NCBI GenBank assembly: GCA_021399435.1
Contig: JAJTUP010000117.1
Location: forward strand, 62,001 to 126,000
DNA: 64,000 bases
From: Diaporthe sp. PMI_573
Lineage: Eukaryota; Ascomycota; Sordariomycetes; Diaporthales; Diaporthaceae
Reading direction: 5' to 3'
How positions within the stretch are numbered: the stretch's first letter is position 1; each line of letters begins with the position of its first letter. The notes beneath the pieces were generated by a model. It was not told the origin of the DNA. It worked only from the letters and a program-made list of their open reading frames with translations, and made no database searches. A program made the translations under genes and the position numbers. Of this stretch, positions 9,654 through 18,954 are shown piece by piece.

Positions 9654-9772
9654 ATTTAAAGTTTTGGTGGGCGGGTTTGTTTTTGGTGCGGATCGCGTCC
9701 CCATTTTTTCGCGTCAGTCTCGCATCACTCTACCTACTTAAATATTTAACACGCTAGAAATCAATATCCACA

Positions 9773-11455
9773 ATGCCAATCTACTCAAAAGAAGAGAAAG
9801 TCCAACTAGCACTTCAGGCAATTGAGAATTCCAAAAAAAATCAAAAGAAACCCTTAAGTAGACGTCAGGCTGCTCGGATCTTTCATATCCCTGAATCTAC
9901 CCTACGTGACAGGATGAACAACCGACCGCGGCGTGAAGAATCACGCGTCCACGACCATAAACTGGACCCAATTGAAGAGCAAACTCTTGTTCGATATATC
10001 ATTGAGCAAGATGCACGAGGATTTCCAATGCGGCTTTCTGGTGTGGAAGACATGGCTAATCTCTTGTTGGCGTCGCGTGATGGCAAGCCTGTTGGTACCA
10101 AATGGGCTCGACGCTTCGTGGATGCACAACCAAGCTTGAAAACGAGGTTTAATCGGCCTTATGACTACCAGAGGGCCCTCTGCGAAGATCCAGAGGTTAT
10201 CGGCAACTGGTTTCGGCTGCTCCGCAACATGATGGCCAAGTATGGGATCACAGACGACGACCTATACAACTTTGACGAAACTGGCTTTATGATGGGTGTG
10301 ATAACCGCATCAATGGTTGTTACACGTTCTGATCGACATGGAAAGGCTAAATCTATACAGCCTGGAAACCGGGAATGGGCAACAGTTATTGAATGCATCA
10401 ATGCGAAGGGCTGGTGTATCCCGCCGTTTGTTATTGTGCAAGACGCCTACCACCTTGCCAACTGGACAACAGAGTCAGGCTTCCCACCAAGCTGGATAAT
10501 CAAGCCTACTCCGAATGGGTGGACAGATAACGAGACTGGCCTTGACTGGATTCGGCACTTCGACAAGCATACGAAGCAACGGGCAAAGGGTGTGTACCGG
10601 ATGCTTATCCTTGATGGCCATGAGAGCCATGTATCAGCGGAGTTTGAGCAGTACTGCAAAGAGCACAACATTATCCCTATCAGCATGCCACCACATTCCT
10701 CTCATCTACTCCAGCCACTAGATGTTGGATTATTCTCGCCATTAAAGCGTGCATATGGTGATGAGATCAATCTCTTCATCCGGGCCTCTATCAACCACAT
10801 CACCAAGTCTGAGTTCTTCGTTGCGTTCAAGGCAGCCCACGACAAGATCTTTACGAAAGAAAATATAAAGTCTGGGTTTAGAGGAGCTGGAATCTCTCCT
10901 TGGGACCCAGATTCTGTCATTTTAAAGCTGGATATCTCCCTACAAACTCCGTTGCAATCCCTTCCTGTATCCCCTTCCAAGTGGGAATCACAAACACCCT
11001 CCAATGCCCAACAAACCGTCCAGCAATCCAGTTTTATTAAAGGCAGGATCTCGGACCATCAAGGCAGCTCCCCTACACCAATTCTTGAGGCTGTTGATCA
11101 GCTGTCAAAGGGTTCACAAACAATGGCGCATAAAATTACGATTTTGGAGGATCGGGTCCGCACACTTGAGAATGCCAATCTAGCACTCGCCAAACGCCGG
11201 AGGGCTAAGAGAACCCGAGTGCAGCTTGGAGGGGCACTTAGCATTGAGGATTCCCAGGCAATAATTGAAGAGAAACAAAAGGGGAAGCGGCCAGCTGGTG
11301 AAATGGCTGGTAGTGCTGAGGAGGCGGCCCGTGGCGGACCGAGTAAACGACGATGTGGCAACTGCGGTGAGACTGGGCATTATGCAAAAACTTGTGGGAA
11401 AGATGTAGAAGGGTCTAGTCAGTTAGATTCTGAGTGTATAATAGTACATTCTTAA
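9773..11455 (+). CDS. Fot1/pogo transposase with C-terminal zinc knuckle
   Basis: 560 aa, intact. Residues about 1-55: psq-type helix-turn-helix (SRRQAARIFHIPESTLRDRM). About 65-130: CENP-B-type DNA-binding domain. About 160-400: DDE_1 catalytic core with NFDETGF, LILDGHESH and LLQPLDVGLF, giving D-D-x35-D typical of pogo transposases. About 450-480: coiled coil (ILEDRVRTLENANLALAKRR). C-terminus: basic stretch and CCHC knuckle CGNCGETGHYAKTC. ATG at 9773 follows an AT-rich TTAAATATTTAA promoter-like sequence. The CCHC module is more familiar from Gag proteins and is an unusual addition. Confidence 0.92.
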   Translation: MPIYSKEEKVQLALQAIENSKKNQKKPLSRRQAARIFHIPESTLRDRMNNRPRREESRVHDHKLDPIEEQTLVRYIIEQDARGFPMRLSGVEDMANLLLASRDGKPVGTKWARRFVDAQPSLKTRFNRPYDYQRALCEDPEVIGNWFRLLRNMMAKYGITDDDLYNFDETGFMMGVITASMVVTRSDRHGKAKSIQPGNREWATVIECINAKGWCIPPFVIVQDAYHLANWTTESGFPPSWIIKPTPNGWTDNETGLDWIRHFDKHTKQRAKGVYRMLILDGHESHVSAEFEQYCKEHNIIPISMPPHSSHLLQPLDVGLFSPLKRAYGDEINLFIRASINHITKSEFFVAFKAAHDKIFTKENIKSGFRGAGISPWDPDSVILKLDISLQTPLQSLPVSPSKWESQTPSNAQQTVQQSSFIKGRISDHQGSSPTPILEAVDQLSKGSQTMAHKITILEDRVRTLENANLALAKRRRAKRTRVQLGGALSIEDSQAIIEEKQKGKRPAGEMAGSAEEAARGGPSKRRCGNCGETGHYAKTCGKDVEGSSQLDSECIIVHS

Positions 11456-11573
11456 GCGGTCCGCGGCGGACCGCCCAAATAGTTGACCTGGCTGGTGTTT
11501 ATTGAGGTTGATCCTGCATGTCTGAAATGCTCCATTTTGGTGGGGAAGCTGATTTCCCCACCAAAAGTCAGTC
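11456..11573. repeat. Two perfect hairpins downstream of transposase
   Basis: GCGGTCCGC/GCGGACCGC lies immediately after the transposase stop, and TTTTGGTGGGGAA with its exact complement (about 11534-11567, 5-base loop) precedes the right inverted repeat. They may be protein-binding sites or chance palindromes. Confidence 0.6.
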
Positions 11574-11777
11574 ACTTCAGACTGGCACTGCAGTTACGCC
11601 AACACCTTTAAATTGACCAAATCAATTGAAAATAAGGAATTAAGAGCAGATGGCACCAATTGGTACCAAATTCAATTGACCCTTTTGCCCTGGGTGGGTG
11701 CTGGGGTTGGCTAAAATTGGTAGAGTTAGCAAAAGTGCGCGGGTAGGTGTCCTGCGCGGCTGGGTGTCCAACCACGT
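11574..11777 (-). repeat. Right inverted repeat of pogo element
   Basis: Reverse complement ends in ACGTGGTTGGACACCC, matching the left end at 3559-3568 plus 9462 onward, and is followed by the TA duplication. Confidence 0.92.
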
Positions 11778-11779
11778 TA

Positions 11780-12378
11780 GGGGTTTTGGTAATTTACCTC
11801 CTGGTAATTTACCTCGAGGCATCCCTACTACGCACCCTCCTCCACCACTAAACTTAACACCACCCACCCTCATCAACGAATCGCTAAGTCGACTAATTAC
11901 TCGTCGGGATCAATCAACTTAGCATCAGAAATACCCTCTAGTCGGTTAGATCTCGATTTCTGGTGTTGCAGCGATAGCGTGGTTGCCTAATTACTCTGGG
12001 CTTAAGGCGCAGTAGTGTCGCGGCCAGCACGAGATGCAGCATGGGAGCTGGGTCTATTGGCGCTATCAACGAATATTCTAAGCTGAGGAGAGGAGAAGAA
12101 AGGGGAGAGCGAAGCTCTGGCGGTCTCTGGCTCGCGAAGTCTTGACGCGACTGTGTGGCTAAGGGTTAGGGTCCTTGTGACGGCCAGAGGGGCTTGCCTA
12201 ACCGTGGCTGCCGTCACAAGTAGCAGCAACAAGACCATTGCACATATAGACTAAATAAGCACAAAAACACCACAAATTTGCTCGATTTGGGCCCTAACGA
12301 GTGTGTAAATAGTTACATTGTAGCAGAAATGATGAGAATAGTTAATTATTGAAGATGCAGCGTTGAAATAGCGTTATG
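11780..12378. other. Intergenic with an inverted repeat
   Basis: No gene recognised. CTTGTGACGGC (12174-12184) and GCCGTCACAAG (12210-12220) form a perfect 11-bp inverted repeat, and GGTAATTTACCTC is repeated in tandem near 11788-11818. Confidence 0.5.
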
Positions 12379-12383
12379 TATGG

Positions 12384-12620
12384 TGTAACGGGCTGGGCCC
12401 GTGTAAGGCCTCACCCACCATTTGGCCAACTCTGCAACCAACCTGCTGAGAGCTAGGAGCGTCCTTCAAATCGCTTACCTAAGCCCTGATCAGCTCTGAT
12501 AGATGGCTCAGGCCACGCTGGAGGACCCACTTGCAGATTTCTCTTCTTTTCTCTTTATCCTGTATCTACTCGTTATAGTCATCCAGCTAGTTGCAATTGA
12601 TACTCGCTTGGACCGTTACA
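12384..12620. repeat. Solo LTR (237 bp)
   Basis: Starts TGTAACGG, ends CCGTTACA, and is flanked on both sides by TATGG (12379-12383 and 12621-12625), a perfect 5-bp duplication. No internal element is present, so the retrotransposon was lost by LTR-LTR recombination. The terminal sequence is unlike the gypsy LTR, so it is a different family. Confidence 0.88.
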
Positions 12621-12625
12621 TATGG

Positions 12626-13130
12626 CAAATTTGGTGTAGGGCCCTATAATTGCACTAGGGGTTGCAAATCGTGGATGCACCATCCGTTTTTCTGGATGCG
12701 AATATCCGCATTCAATAACAAAGGTGTTGTTGTTCTGACCTAGTTTGTCCCTGTTTTATAGGACAATAGCAAAAAAAAAAAAAAAAAAATTTGAAAAGCT
12801 TCTATAATAAGCCTCTGTTGAAAAGCAAAAATGGATCTAGCCATGCCCGTTTAACTACCTACTGTAAGCAACGAAAGAGCCCAGGGTGTGTGATATTGTG
12901 TTTATAACTGTCTTAGATTGTGATGAAGTAATCGTATAGTATATGGGCGAACTGCATATGGCCCTGTACCAACGCTGATAGCTATGTAGCTAGACTAATT
13001 ATTAACCCTGCGGCTGTGGATGAATAGCTTTCGAATCCCCCATCGCATTAAGTCGGAAAGGAATTACTCCGGGATATAGGTACCAGATCCAACGACTTGA
13101 AATCAAGTCCGGTACGCCCCAAAGTTGGTT
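12626..13130. other. Intergenic with a 19-base A run
   Basis: A19 at 12771-12789 could be the tail of an old LINE or SINE insertion, but no matching body or target duplication was recognised. No gene seen. Confidence 0.45.
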
Positions 13131-13160
13131 CAACGGAAGGTCGTGATCTTCCCAAATGTG

Positions 13161-14221
13161 TCAGCCATGCCCGATACCCTCTCTGAGACAGCTGAGCTGG
13201 ATGATTTGAGAATGGTCGACGAAGAGGTTCACATTAGCCCCGAACTCCCGAATATACCAATTGAACACTTTCGGATCCGCCGCCTCGGACATGACCCTCT
13301 CCGACGGAAGCTCGCGCAGGATGTGCTGGATGACGTCGGTCCTCCACTGGGCCACATTCTCCGTGATGCCCTCGCTCTCGATCATGATACGCTCGACCCC
13401 AGCGTCGATGAACCTCTTTCCCATGTTGGTGATCTTGCTGGGGTCCGAAGTCCCCAGGCTCGACAGCTCGGAAGCTTCCGTGTCGCCACCGGCGCCGAAC
13501 TGGATGCCACACTCGGGCTTGGCGATGAGCCCCTTGGAATGCACCTTGTCAACCAGACGCATCCAGTCGTCCTGGGGAAGGGAAAGAAAGCCAGTAGAGA
13601 TCTCAATCACATCGAAGCCGAGGTCTTTGCATTTCTGAAGGTAGCGGTCCACGGCTGCTTGGGGGTCGGATTGCGTGAGCACATGCTCGATCCAACCACC
13701 CTGGATGCAAGGGGCGAAATCAGTACGAAGTGGGACGAGAGCTCTGAAAGATGACGACGAGGGAGGGACTCACCGTGGATACGTATGCCTCATTCTCATG
13801 TGTCAAGCCAATCAATTCGCGGAGTCTGCCCTCTGGGAAAAGAGAAAAGGAACCGCCGGCAAACTTGACACCGTCAACATGGTGGCCCATCGTAGTATAA
13901 ACGGTTACTAACTTAACTTGACGCTGAAGCCCGGCGGAAGGGGGAGAGGATTGGATGCCGGCCGACTGCTCACGTTTCAAACACATCAGAGAGGTACCGC
14001 TTCCCCATGGTAGAATAGTAAGGCCCGCGGATCTCGGTCACGCCAACATTTATAGGCTTCGGCGGCCGTTCGTTGTGACGAATGAAGCCGAAACCATTAT
14101 TCTTATCTTCTAGGAGAATCTTGGGCTGGCTAGAAGATGATGCCAAACGACGAAAGTTTTGATGAGAGAATTTCCCGGCCTGGCCTTGTGGTCGGGCCTT
14201 TGTTGCCACGAGCTGTTGCAA
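13161..14221 (-). pseudogene. ComA/phosphosulfolactate synthase-related gene, copy 1, damaged
   Basis: Encodes a TIM-barrel protein of the phosphosulfolactate synthase-related (ComA) family; the fungal role is not established. Exons 14221-13974, 13891-13774 and 13700-13161 give about 301 codons with HVDGVKFAGGSF, IEISTGFLSLP, GGDTEASELSS and ERIMIESEGITENV. Two defects are seen: the first intron would have to end in AC rather than AG to keep the expected ET/MGHHVDG frame, and relative to the second copy at 54.7 kb two bases are missing near 13168, so the frame ends early (GHG, stop) instead of the expected GMADTFGK tail. The short N-terminus may be a mitochondrial presequence. Probably non-functional or impaired. 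Confidence 0.75.
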
Positions 14222-15115
14222 TGCTGACTGATTTCAGGGGCAGGGCCATGTTGCGTAGGTACCTAGGTAAGTAACTCGTAAGGGTCGAATGACAGTACAC
14301 TCTTCAAGGACTGAGAAAACATTGGAATGCCTGAACAAGTTGGCACGATGAAATTCTATGAGATTATCTCTATCGACTTGACTTGCTTAATGTAGATTAT
14401 GTATTTGTATTGTGCTTGCATGGCGATTTATTCTGGTGACCGAAAGATGATATCATCTGGCTGATGTCACCGCTGTGTCAGCTCCTACCTTACCTAACTG
14501 AGGAGGGGATGAAGCTGGAGGTGGGGGCCGCCCTATCACTGGTAATGCGACAGGCTATCTAGGTAGGTTGGGTTGGGAAGACGGATTGCCCATACAGCGA
14601 GTGAGTAGCTATCTAGGTAAGGTAGGTAGTTAATTTGCCAGGTGGCCTAGCTATCGGATAGGTAGGTAGTGACGTTAAAAAACATGTGATGATAAGAAAG
14701 TTTGACCTCCCGATTTCTAACTGTATTACTGCGAGCAAGCGCAAAAGGCCAAGAAGCTCAATGAAGAAGAATAATTTGAGATCTGTGGGTAATTCCTTAA
14801 TCGCCTTTTCATTCCACTCATCATTCCATTCCCTACCGAAACCAAAAGTTGTGGCGCAAGGAATCGGATGGATGGTTGGATGGATGGATGCTACAAGAGC
14901 TGGTGCCCTCGCTCGTAATCGTGTGAAGTGTTGCAGGCGCTTTTGTTAGCGTTTGGTGACAGAGGAGCTTCGCTACTGCCAATTTCCGGATTGCTGCACC
15001 CTGGCTGAAGACTCGGGCTAAATCCCCGGTCTGGTCCGGCGTTGTATGAGCCATCGCCTTTGGTGGAATAGGCTTTTACCGAAACCCAGGTGTAGAACTG
15101 CCGGCTCGCTTCGTC
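14222..15115. other. Intergenic with TAGGTAGG-type repeats
   Basis: Several (T)AGGTAGGTA and ACCTAGGTA motifs occur around 14258-14275 and 14555-14675, a common low-complexity feature of ascomycete intergenic DNA. No gene recognised. Part may be the promoter of the ComA-like gene. Confidence 0.5.
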
Positions 15116-15675
15116 ATGAGCATCGGCGACGCTCTGCCCGCGGCCAGCGCCCCGGTTGCCTTACCCGCTCGCACAATTACAGTAACGAAAGGTAATATTT
15201 ATCAAATCGTAAATTGCCAACTTCACACCGCGCCATCGCCGGCTGCTGATTACGGAGACCCGGCATCGCCATATCGTGAGCTTACCTTAGCGCACAGGCT
15301 GCCCCAGCGACCTAACGAGGAAGAAGTTTCCGATCTCTGCTTTGATCTTTACTGGGAGGTCCTTGCCCCGTTCAGCGATGTGATTGTGATGTTTGTCGCA
15401 TGGCTTGGTCCATTGAGAACAGCACATATACTACGACGCTGGGCTCGGTCACCATTTGCGCCGTCTCGTTTCAGGCCCCATATCGTTATCGTCACGGAAG
15501 ACAACGAGGACCCGCGATTCGCAGAGATTTTAGACGTCAACCAGGTCTGCTCCATGGTCTGGTGGCGTGGGAATTTGATCCAGGGGAATTCTTGGAAGTG
15601 GTAGATTCTCTTTTAATACCCCCTGTAGCTTGTGCTGTTCTAAAACACCAAGTATTTCGTCTTTCTCGCCCTTGA
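15116..15675 (+). CDS. Hypothetical protein, possibly a fragment
   Basis: The first frame (15116-15604, 162 aa) has a pattern that recalls an N-terminal region seen in large fungal proteins: a hydrophobic strand (DVIVMFVAWLGPL), a basic stretch (RRWARSPFAPSRFRPHIVIVTED) and DPRFAEILDV. A second frame, open to 15675, carries a plausible continuation (VVDSLLIPPVACAVLKHQV), suggesting an intron or a one-base frameshift near 15540. I recognise no catalytic motif. It may be the 5' remnant of a larger gene. Confidence 0.4.
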
Positions 15676-16068
15676 GTCGAACGGAATCTTTTCTCTCTTG
15701 AGAATCGTTTTCATGTCATGGGCTGTAAGTTCTTCATGGGATTTGGTCATTAGGAGATCCTCGGACTCCGCTGTCGATCAAGAACATCTGCTCCCATATT
15801 TATATTCCAGACTTTTGTCTTAAACTAGGAATACGAAAGCTGAAACTTGAGTAGCTGCAGATGTCTCCTTCCTCAAACCTGGTATTCAAATCTTTGAAAG
15901 AGGAAAGTTATTCCTGAAACCTACAGGACCAATAAAGCAGTGCCTACAAAAGACCCGGATAAACTTTGCAACTCTAGAGATATCGCGGCTTTATCTGACA
16001 CAAAGTACCTGTCAATTTGTAGGTAAATAACATCAGAAGTACTGTGCGAAACAGTTGGTCACAACAGA
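15676..16068. other. Intergenic, nothing recognised
   Basis: No coding or repeat signal identified. Confidence 0.5.
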
Positions 16069-16476
16069 ATGCAGTGCTCAAATTGCTTTGTGGAGCGAAA
16101 GAATCAACACGTGATGCCTTACACCAGAGCTGAAAGGAAAAGAGTGTACCTTGATTGGAAAGTAATATTTTCCTCTTTTAACAACACGCATCTGCGCAAG
16201 ACAAAAGCTATCCAAGCTGTCGTTCAGCGCCATCGGCCGCACTGCGAAATATTTGAGCCAAAGACCGCTGGGATCTTGCAATCCCTACTCAAAGAAGGGA
16301 TATTCGAATATTGCCACGACGCAAAGGCGCGTGAGGTATTTCCGGAACTTTTCGAAGCCGTTTCAACCAAGACCTCAAAAGAGACGGCACGCTTCCCGGT
16401 TGCAGCCGAAGTCATGTTAAAGACAGGTCACCAAAGCGAGTCACAAAATCGCCTGCTCTCCTCTTTGGAACAGTAG
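16069..16476 (+). CDS. Hypothetical 135-aa frame
   Basis: Basic N-terminus, no recognised domain. It ends only a few bases before the BTB/POZ coding region and could be its 5' exon or an unrelated frame. Composition looks protein-like but nothing confirms expression. Confidence 0.3.
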   Translation: MQCSNCFVERKNQHVMPYTRAERKRVYLDWKVIFSSFNNTHLRKTKAIQAVVQRHRPHCEIFEPKTAGILQSLLKEGIFEYCHDAKAREVFPELFEAVSTKTSKETARFPVAAEVMLKTGHQSESQNRLLSSLEQ

Positions 16477-16479
16477 GTT

Positions 16480-17227
16480 AAGCAGCCCCGCCGTTCTGCC
16501 ACACGAGAAACTGATACTTTTCAGTCTGTATCAGAGCGGAGAGTACCCGGACCTTACCATCACATGCCAAGGGAGGTCCTTCCTAGTACATAGGGCCATC
16601 ATCTGCCCTCGGTCCAAATTCTTCTACACAGCCTGCAAGGAACATTTCATGGTAAGGTAGTGTCCTATCTTAATAATTGCAACTAATAAAGAGAAATAGG
16701 GAGCAGGTACAAGATGCATTGACCTACCTGAGGATGACACTCAAATTGTCCACATGATGATTCAATACCTATATCGGCTTAACTATTCCACGCAAGAGGG
16801 TGCAGCATGTAGCGTAACTGCTCAACCCGAAGGGGTCAGCTCTGAGCATACTGCCACAACTGAGGCAAGCTTACGTTGTGACAGTGATGAATCCACAAAA
16901 TCAGCCATCAATATACCCCCAAGGTCCGACCTTACTCTTCACAGCAAAGTATACACACTTGCTGAGAAATGCTGGCTTGATGATTTGAAGGAAATTGCGA
17001 GACAAAAGTTTGAAGCAGGGGTTTCAGAAGACTACGCCCTTGATGATTTTGTATCTGCAGCCCGAGAGGCGTATACAGGTACTATAGATACCGACAGGGG
17101 ACTTAGGGACGCCATTACAAATACTCTGTGCCGTTGTGAGGGTATTATGAAGAACCAGGTTATACAGGCCCTTGTGAGGGAGTTGCATGAGCTGGCGTAT
17201 GACATGGTAGTATATATGCACAGTTAG
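16480..17227 (+). CDS. BTB/POZ domain protein
   Basis: Fungal BTB/POZ protein, probably a dimerisation or ubiquitin-ligase adaptor type. Before a 48-nt intron (16652-16699) the sequence reads QSGEYPDLTITCQGR, FLVHRAIICPRSKFF, then after it IDLPEDDTQIVHMMIQYLY: the signature of the BTB fold (beta strand, H-R-x-x-x-CPRSKFF, PEDD, YLY). The second exon continues through a Ser/Thr-rich insert to a helical C-terminal part (KVYTLAEKCWLDDLKEIARQKF), as in many fungal BTB proteins. No ATG is visible directly before the domain, so the 5' end is uncertain; it may splice from the frame ending at 16476. Confidence 0.7.
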
Positions 17228-17268
17228 CCAGAATAGATTTTGAATGACCTGAAAACAGTTTTGCAGAT

Positions 17269-18538
17269 CTAGCCAAGTCTCTTCCGGCCACGCAGGCTTC
17301 CCTGCTTCGACCGCTTTACAGGAGTAGGTCCGTCGCTGCCCACCCCAGTACTCTCGTCGTCCGCCTCCCTCTTCTTCCCATTTGAAATAACGTCTATAGT
17401 GTGATCGCCGTTAGCGTCAGGCGTGGACAGCTCCGGAGCCAGTCCCAGAGAGGAGGTACGGGGTGGTCTCGATGGAGAACCAGGGTCCTTAGCATCAGCT
17501 GTCATCTGCGCAAAGGGGTCAAAGACGAACTTCCCCTTGCGACCGCCAGGCGCGTCCCGCGACGATGGGGTTGCAAATGGGTCCCGAGAGACAGTATGCT
17601 GCTTCGGCTCGCCGACTGCCCAGTCTATCTTGCTGATCTCAACCAGGGGAACAAACTCTAATGGGTTATAAGGGCAGTCTGCAGAGAATACCCGCCCCTT
17701 GTGGCAGAAACCCCAGAGGTACCCAGTGACGTAGGCCTTCTTCCCATGTTTGCGGAACGGGGTGGTCTCGGCACGGTAGTCGCTGCACTTCTGCTTCATG
17801 TGTGGCTTGCAGTTGGGCAGCATAGCGTATATATAATTCGCATACCATCCGGTCTTGGGCGTAGCAGCCGCACCTGTGACTGCGAATCTCGACCAGACCT
17901 TAAAGACAGCTGATGAATTGCGCGTGATCTCGTGTAGCCCGATGCCTGAGTTGTCGGCAAGGGGGAACTCGCCGGTGTCGACGAAGCCGTTGAAGGTCAC
18001 AAAGGGCGGTGTAACAGGGAATCGGGAAGGCAGGTTGGCACAGAGCCGCTCAGATATACTATGAATAGGTGAGTTATTAGCGCAGTAATACAATAGAAGG
18101 ACTAGGCGGGCTTACGGAGTCAAGGCACCGTCCTGTATCCAGGCCAGACGCCTATACGCAACTTCATCGCTGCTGGATAGAGCACAGGGGATATAGCTGA
18201 AGTGTGGCTCGCAGATAATGCTGAACCACTGCTCCTCCCACTCATCCGGTGATAGGCCGCCCCCTCTGTGAAAGCGAGAGATATCCATGGCCAGGGCGCC
18301 GGCGTGGAGGGTGTCAAGCATGCCAGGAAAGTTGTCAGATAGCCACTCGGGGGTTATCGATAGGAATTTGGATCTGGCCAGTCCAGTTCTGATATCGGAA
18401 AACTTGATCATCCATATCCAGAGTCTCCGCTGCAACTATCTTGCCAATAGCAACCATTGTAAGCGGGAGACCCCATGGCGACGGCGGGCTTGGCTCGGAC
18501 TGTGGCCAGTAGGTAGATAGCTCCTGCTTCTGGGTCAT
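17269..18538 (-). CDS. Unknown protein with nuclear-signal-like tail, two exons
   Basis: Not recognised. Exon B (18058-17269) joins exon A across a GT-AG intron (18115-18059), keeping the frame GALTP/ISERLC. Exon A is readable from about 18435; the best upstream start (18538) is in a frame one base off, near 18430, suggesting a small intron or frameshift. The protein has an N-terminal aromatic-rich region, Cys-containing central part (CKPHMKQKC, GFCHKGRVFSADC) that could bind metal, and a basic C-terminus (KKREADDE...KRSKQ...RGRKRLG) resembling a nuclear-localisation signal. It lies just upstream of, and divergent from, the Helitron Rep remnant. Confidence 0.5.
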
Positions 18539-18954
18539 GTCTGTGGCAGCTATGGCAATAGGAAAGGATTGATGGTAAGGCTTATAGTAGGAGTTAGGAA
18601 AGAGAACGAGAGGGAAAGCACTGGGTGAGAAGGGTCGGGGGAGGAATGAAGACCCTGAAGCAGGTTGGTCTAAGAACAACACAGGATACGAGGGGGGGGG
18701 GATGGGAGAAGGCATGGGTAGTCCCGGACATGAATTTTAAAAGCCAATAGTAGTCTATAACACAGGGCGTTTGGTGGGTCCATTTTCTACGGTGATACGG
18801 GCCAGGGGAAGGCGCATATAAGGTTACATCTTCTTGAGGGGCCCGGGAGTCTCGATGCCCTACAAGTACAGGGTTACTAAAGCTTGTTCGGCGAGTAGAG
18901 TTCCCAGTAAAGAATATCTGGGTCAATTATTGTCCAAGATACCTGCGGTAGTGT

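Larger units (their letters stand above)
3557..11779 (+). mobile_element. Fot1/pogo-type DNA transposon, split by a gypsy insertion
   Basis: Cut-and-paste Tc1/mariner-superfamily element. It is bounded by TA at 3557-3558 and 11778-11779, the classic target duplication. The left inverted repeat starts ACGTGGTTGG at 3559, is interrupted after 10 bases by the gypsy element, and resumes at 9462. The right repeat is its reverse complement ending at 11777. Removing the gypsy element and one copy of its duplication leaves about 2.33 kb encoding one 560-aa transposase. The transposase reading frame is intact, but the left terminus is physically separated from the rest by 5.9 kb, which should hinder mobilisation. 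Confidence 0.93.

Noticed and set aside
12771..12789. LINE insertion marked by A19
   Set aside because: No LINE-coding sequence or flanking duplication could be tied to the A run, so it is only noted.
13125..13754. 209-aa plus-strand frame
   Set aside because: It is antisense to the ComA-like exon 3, which has clear family motifs.
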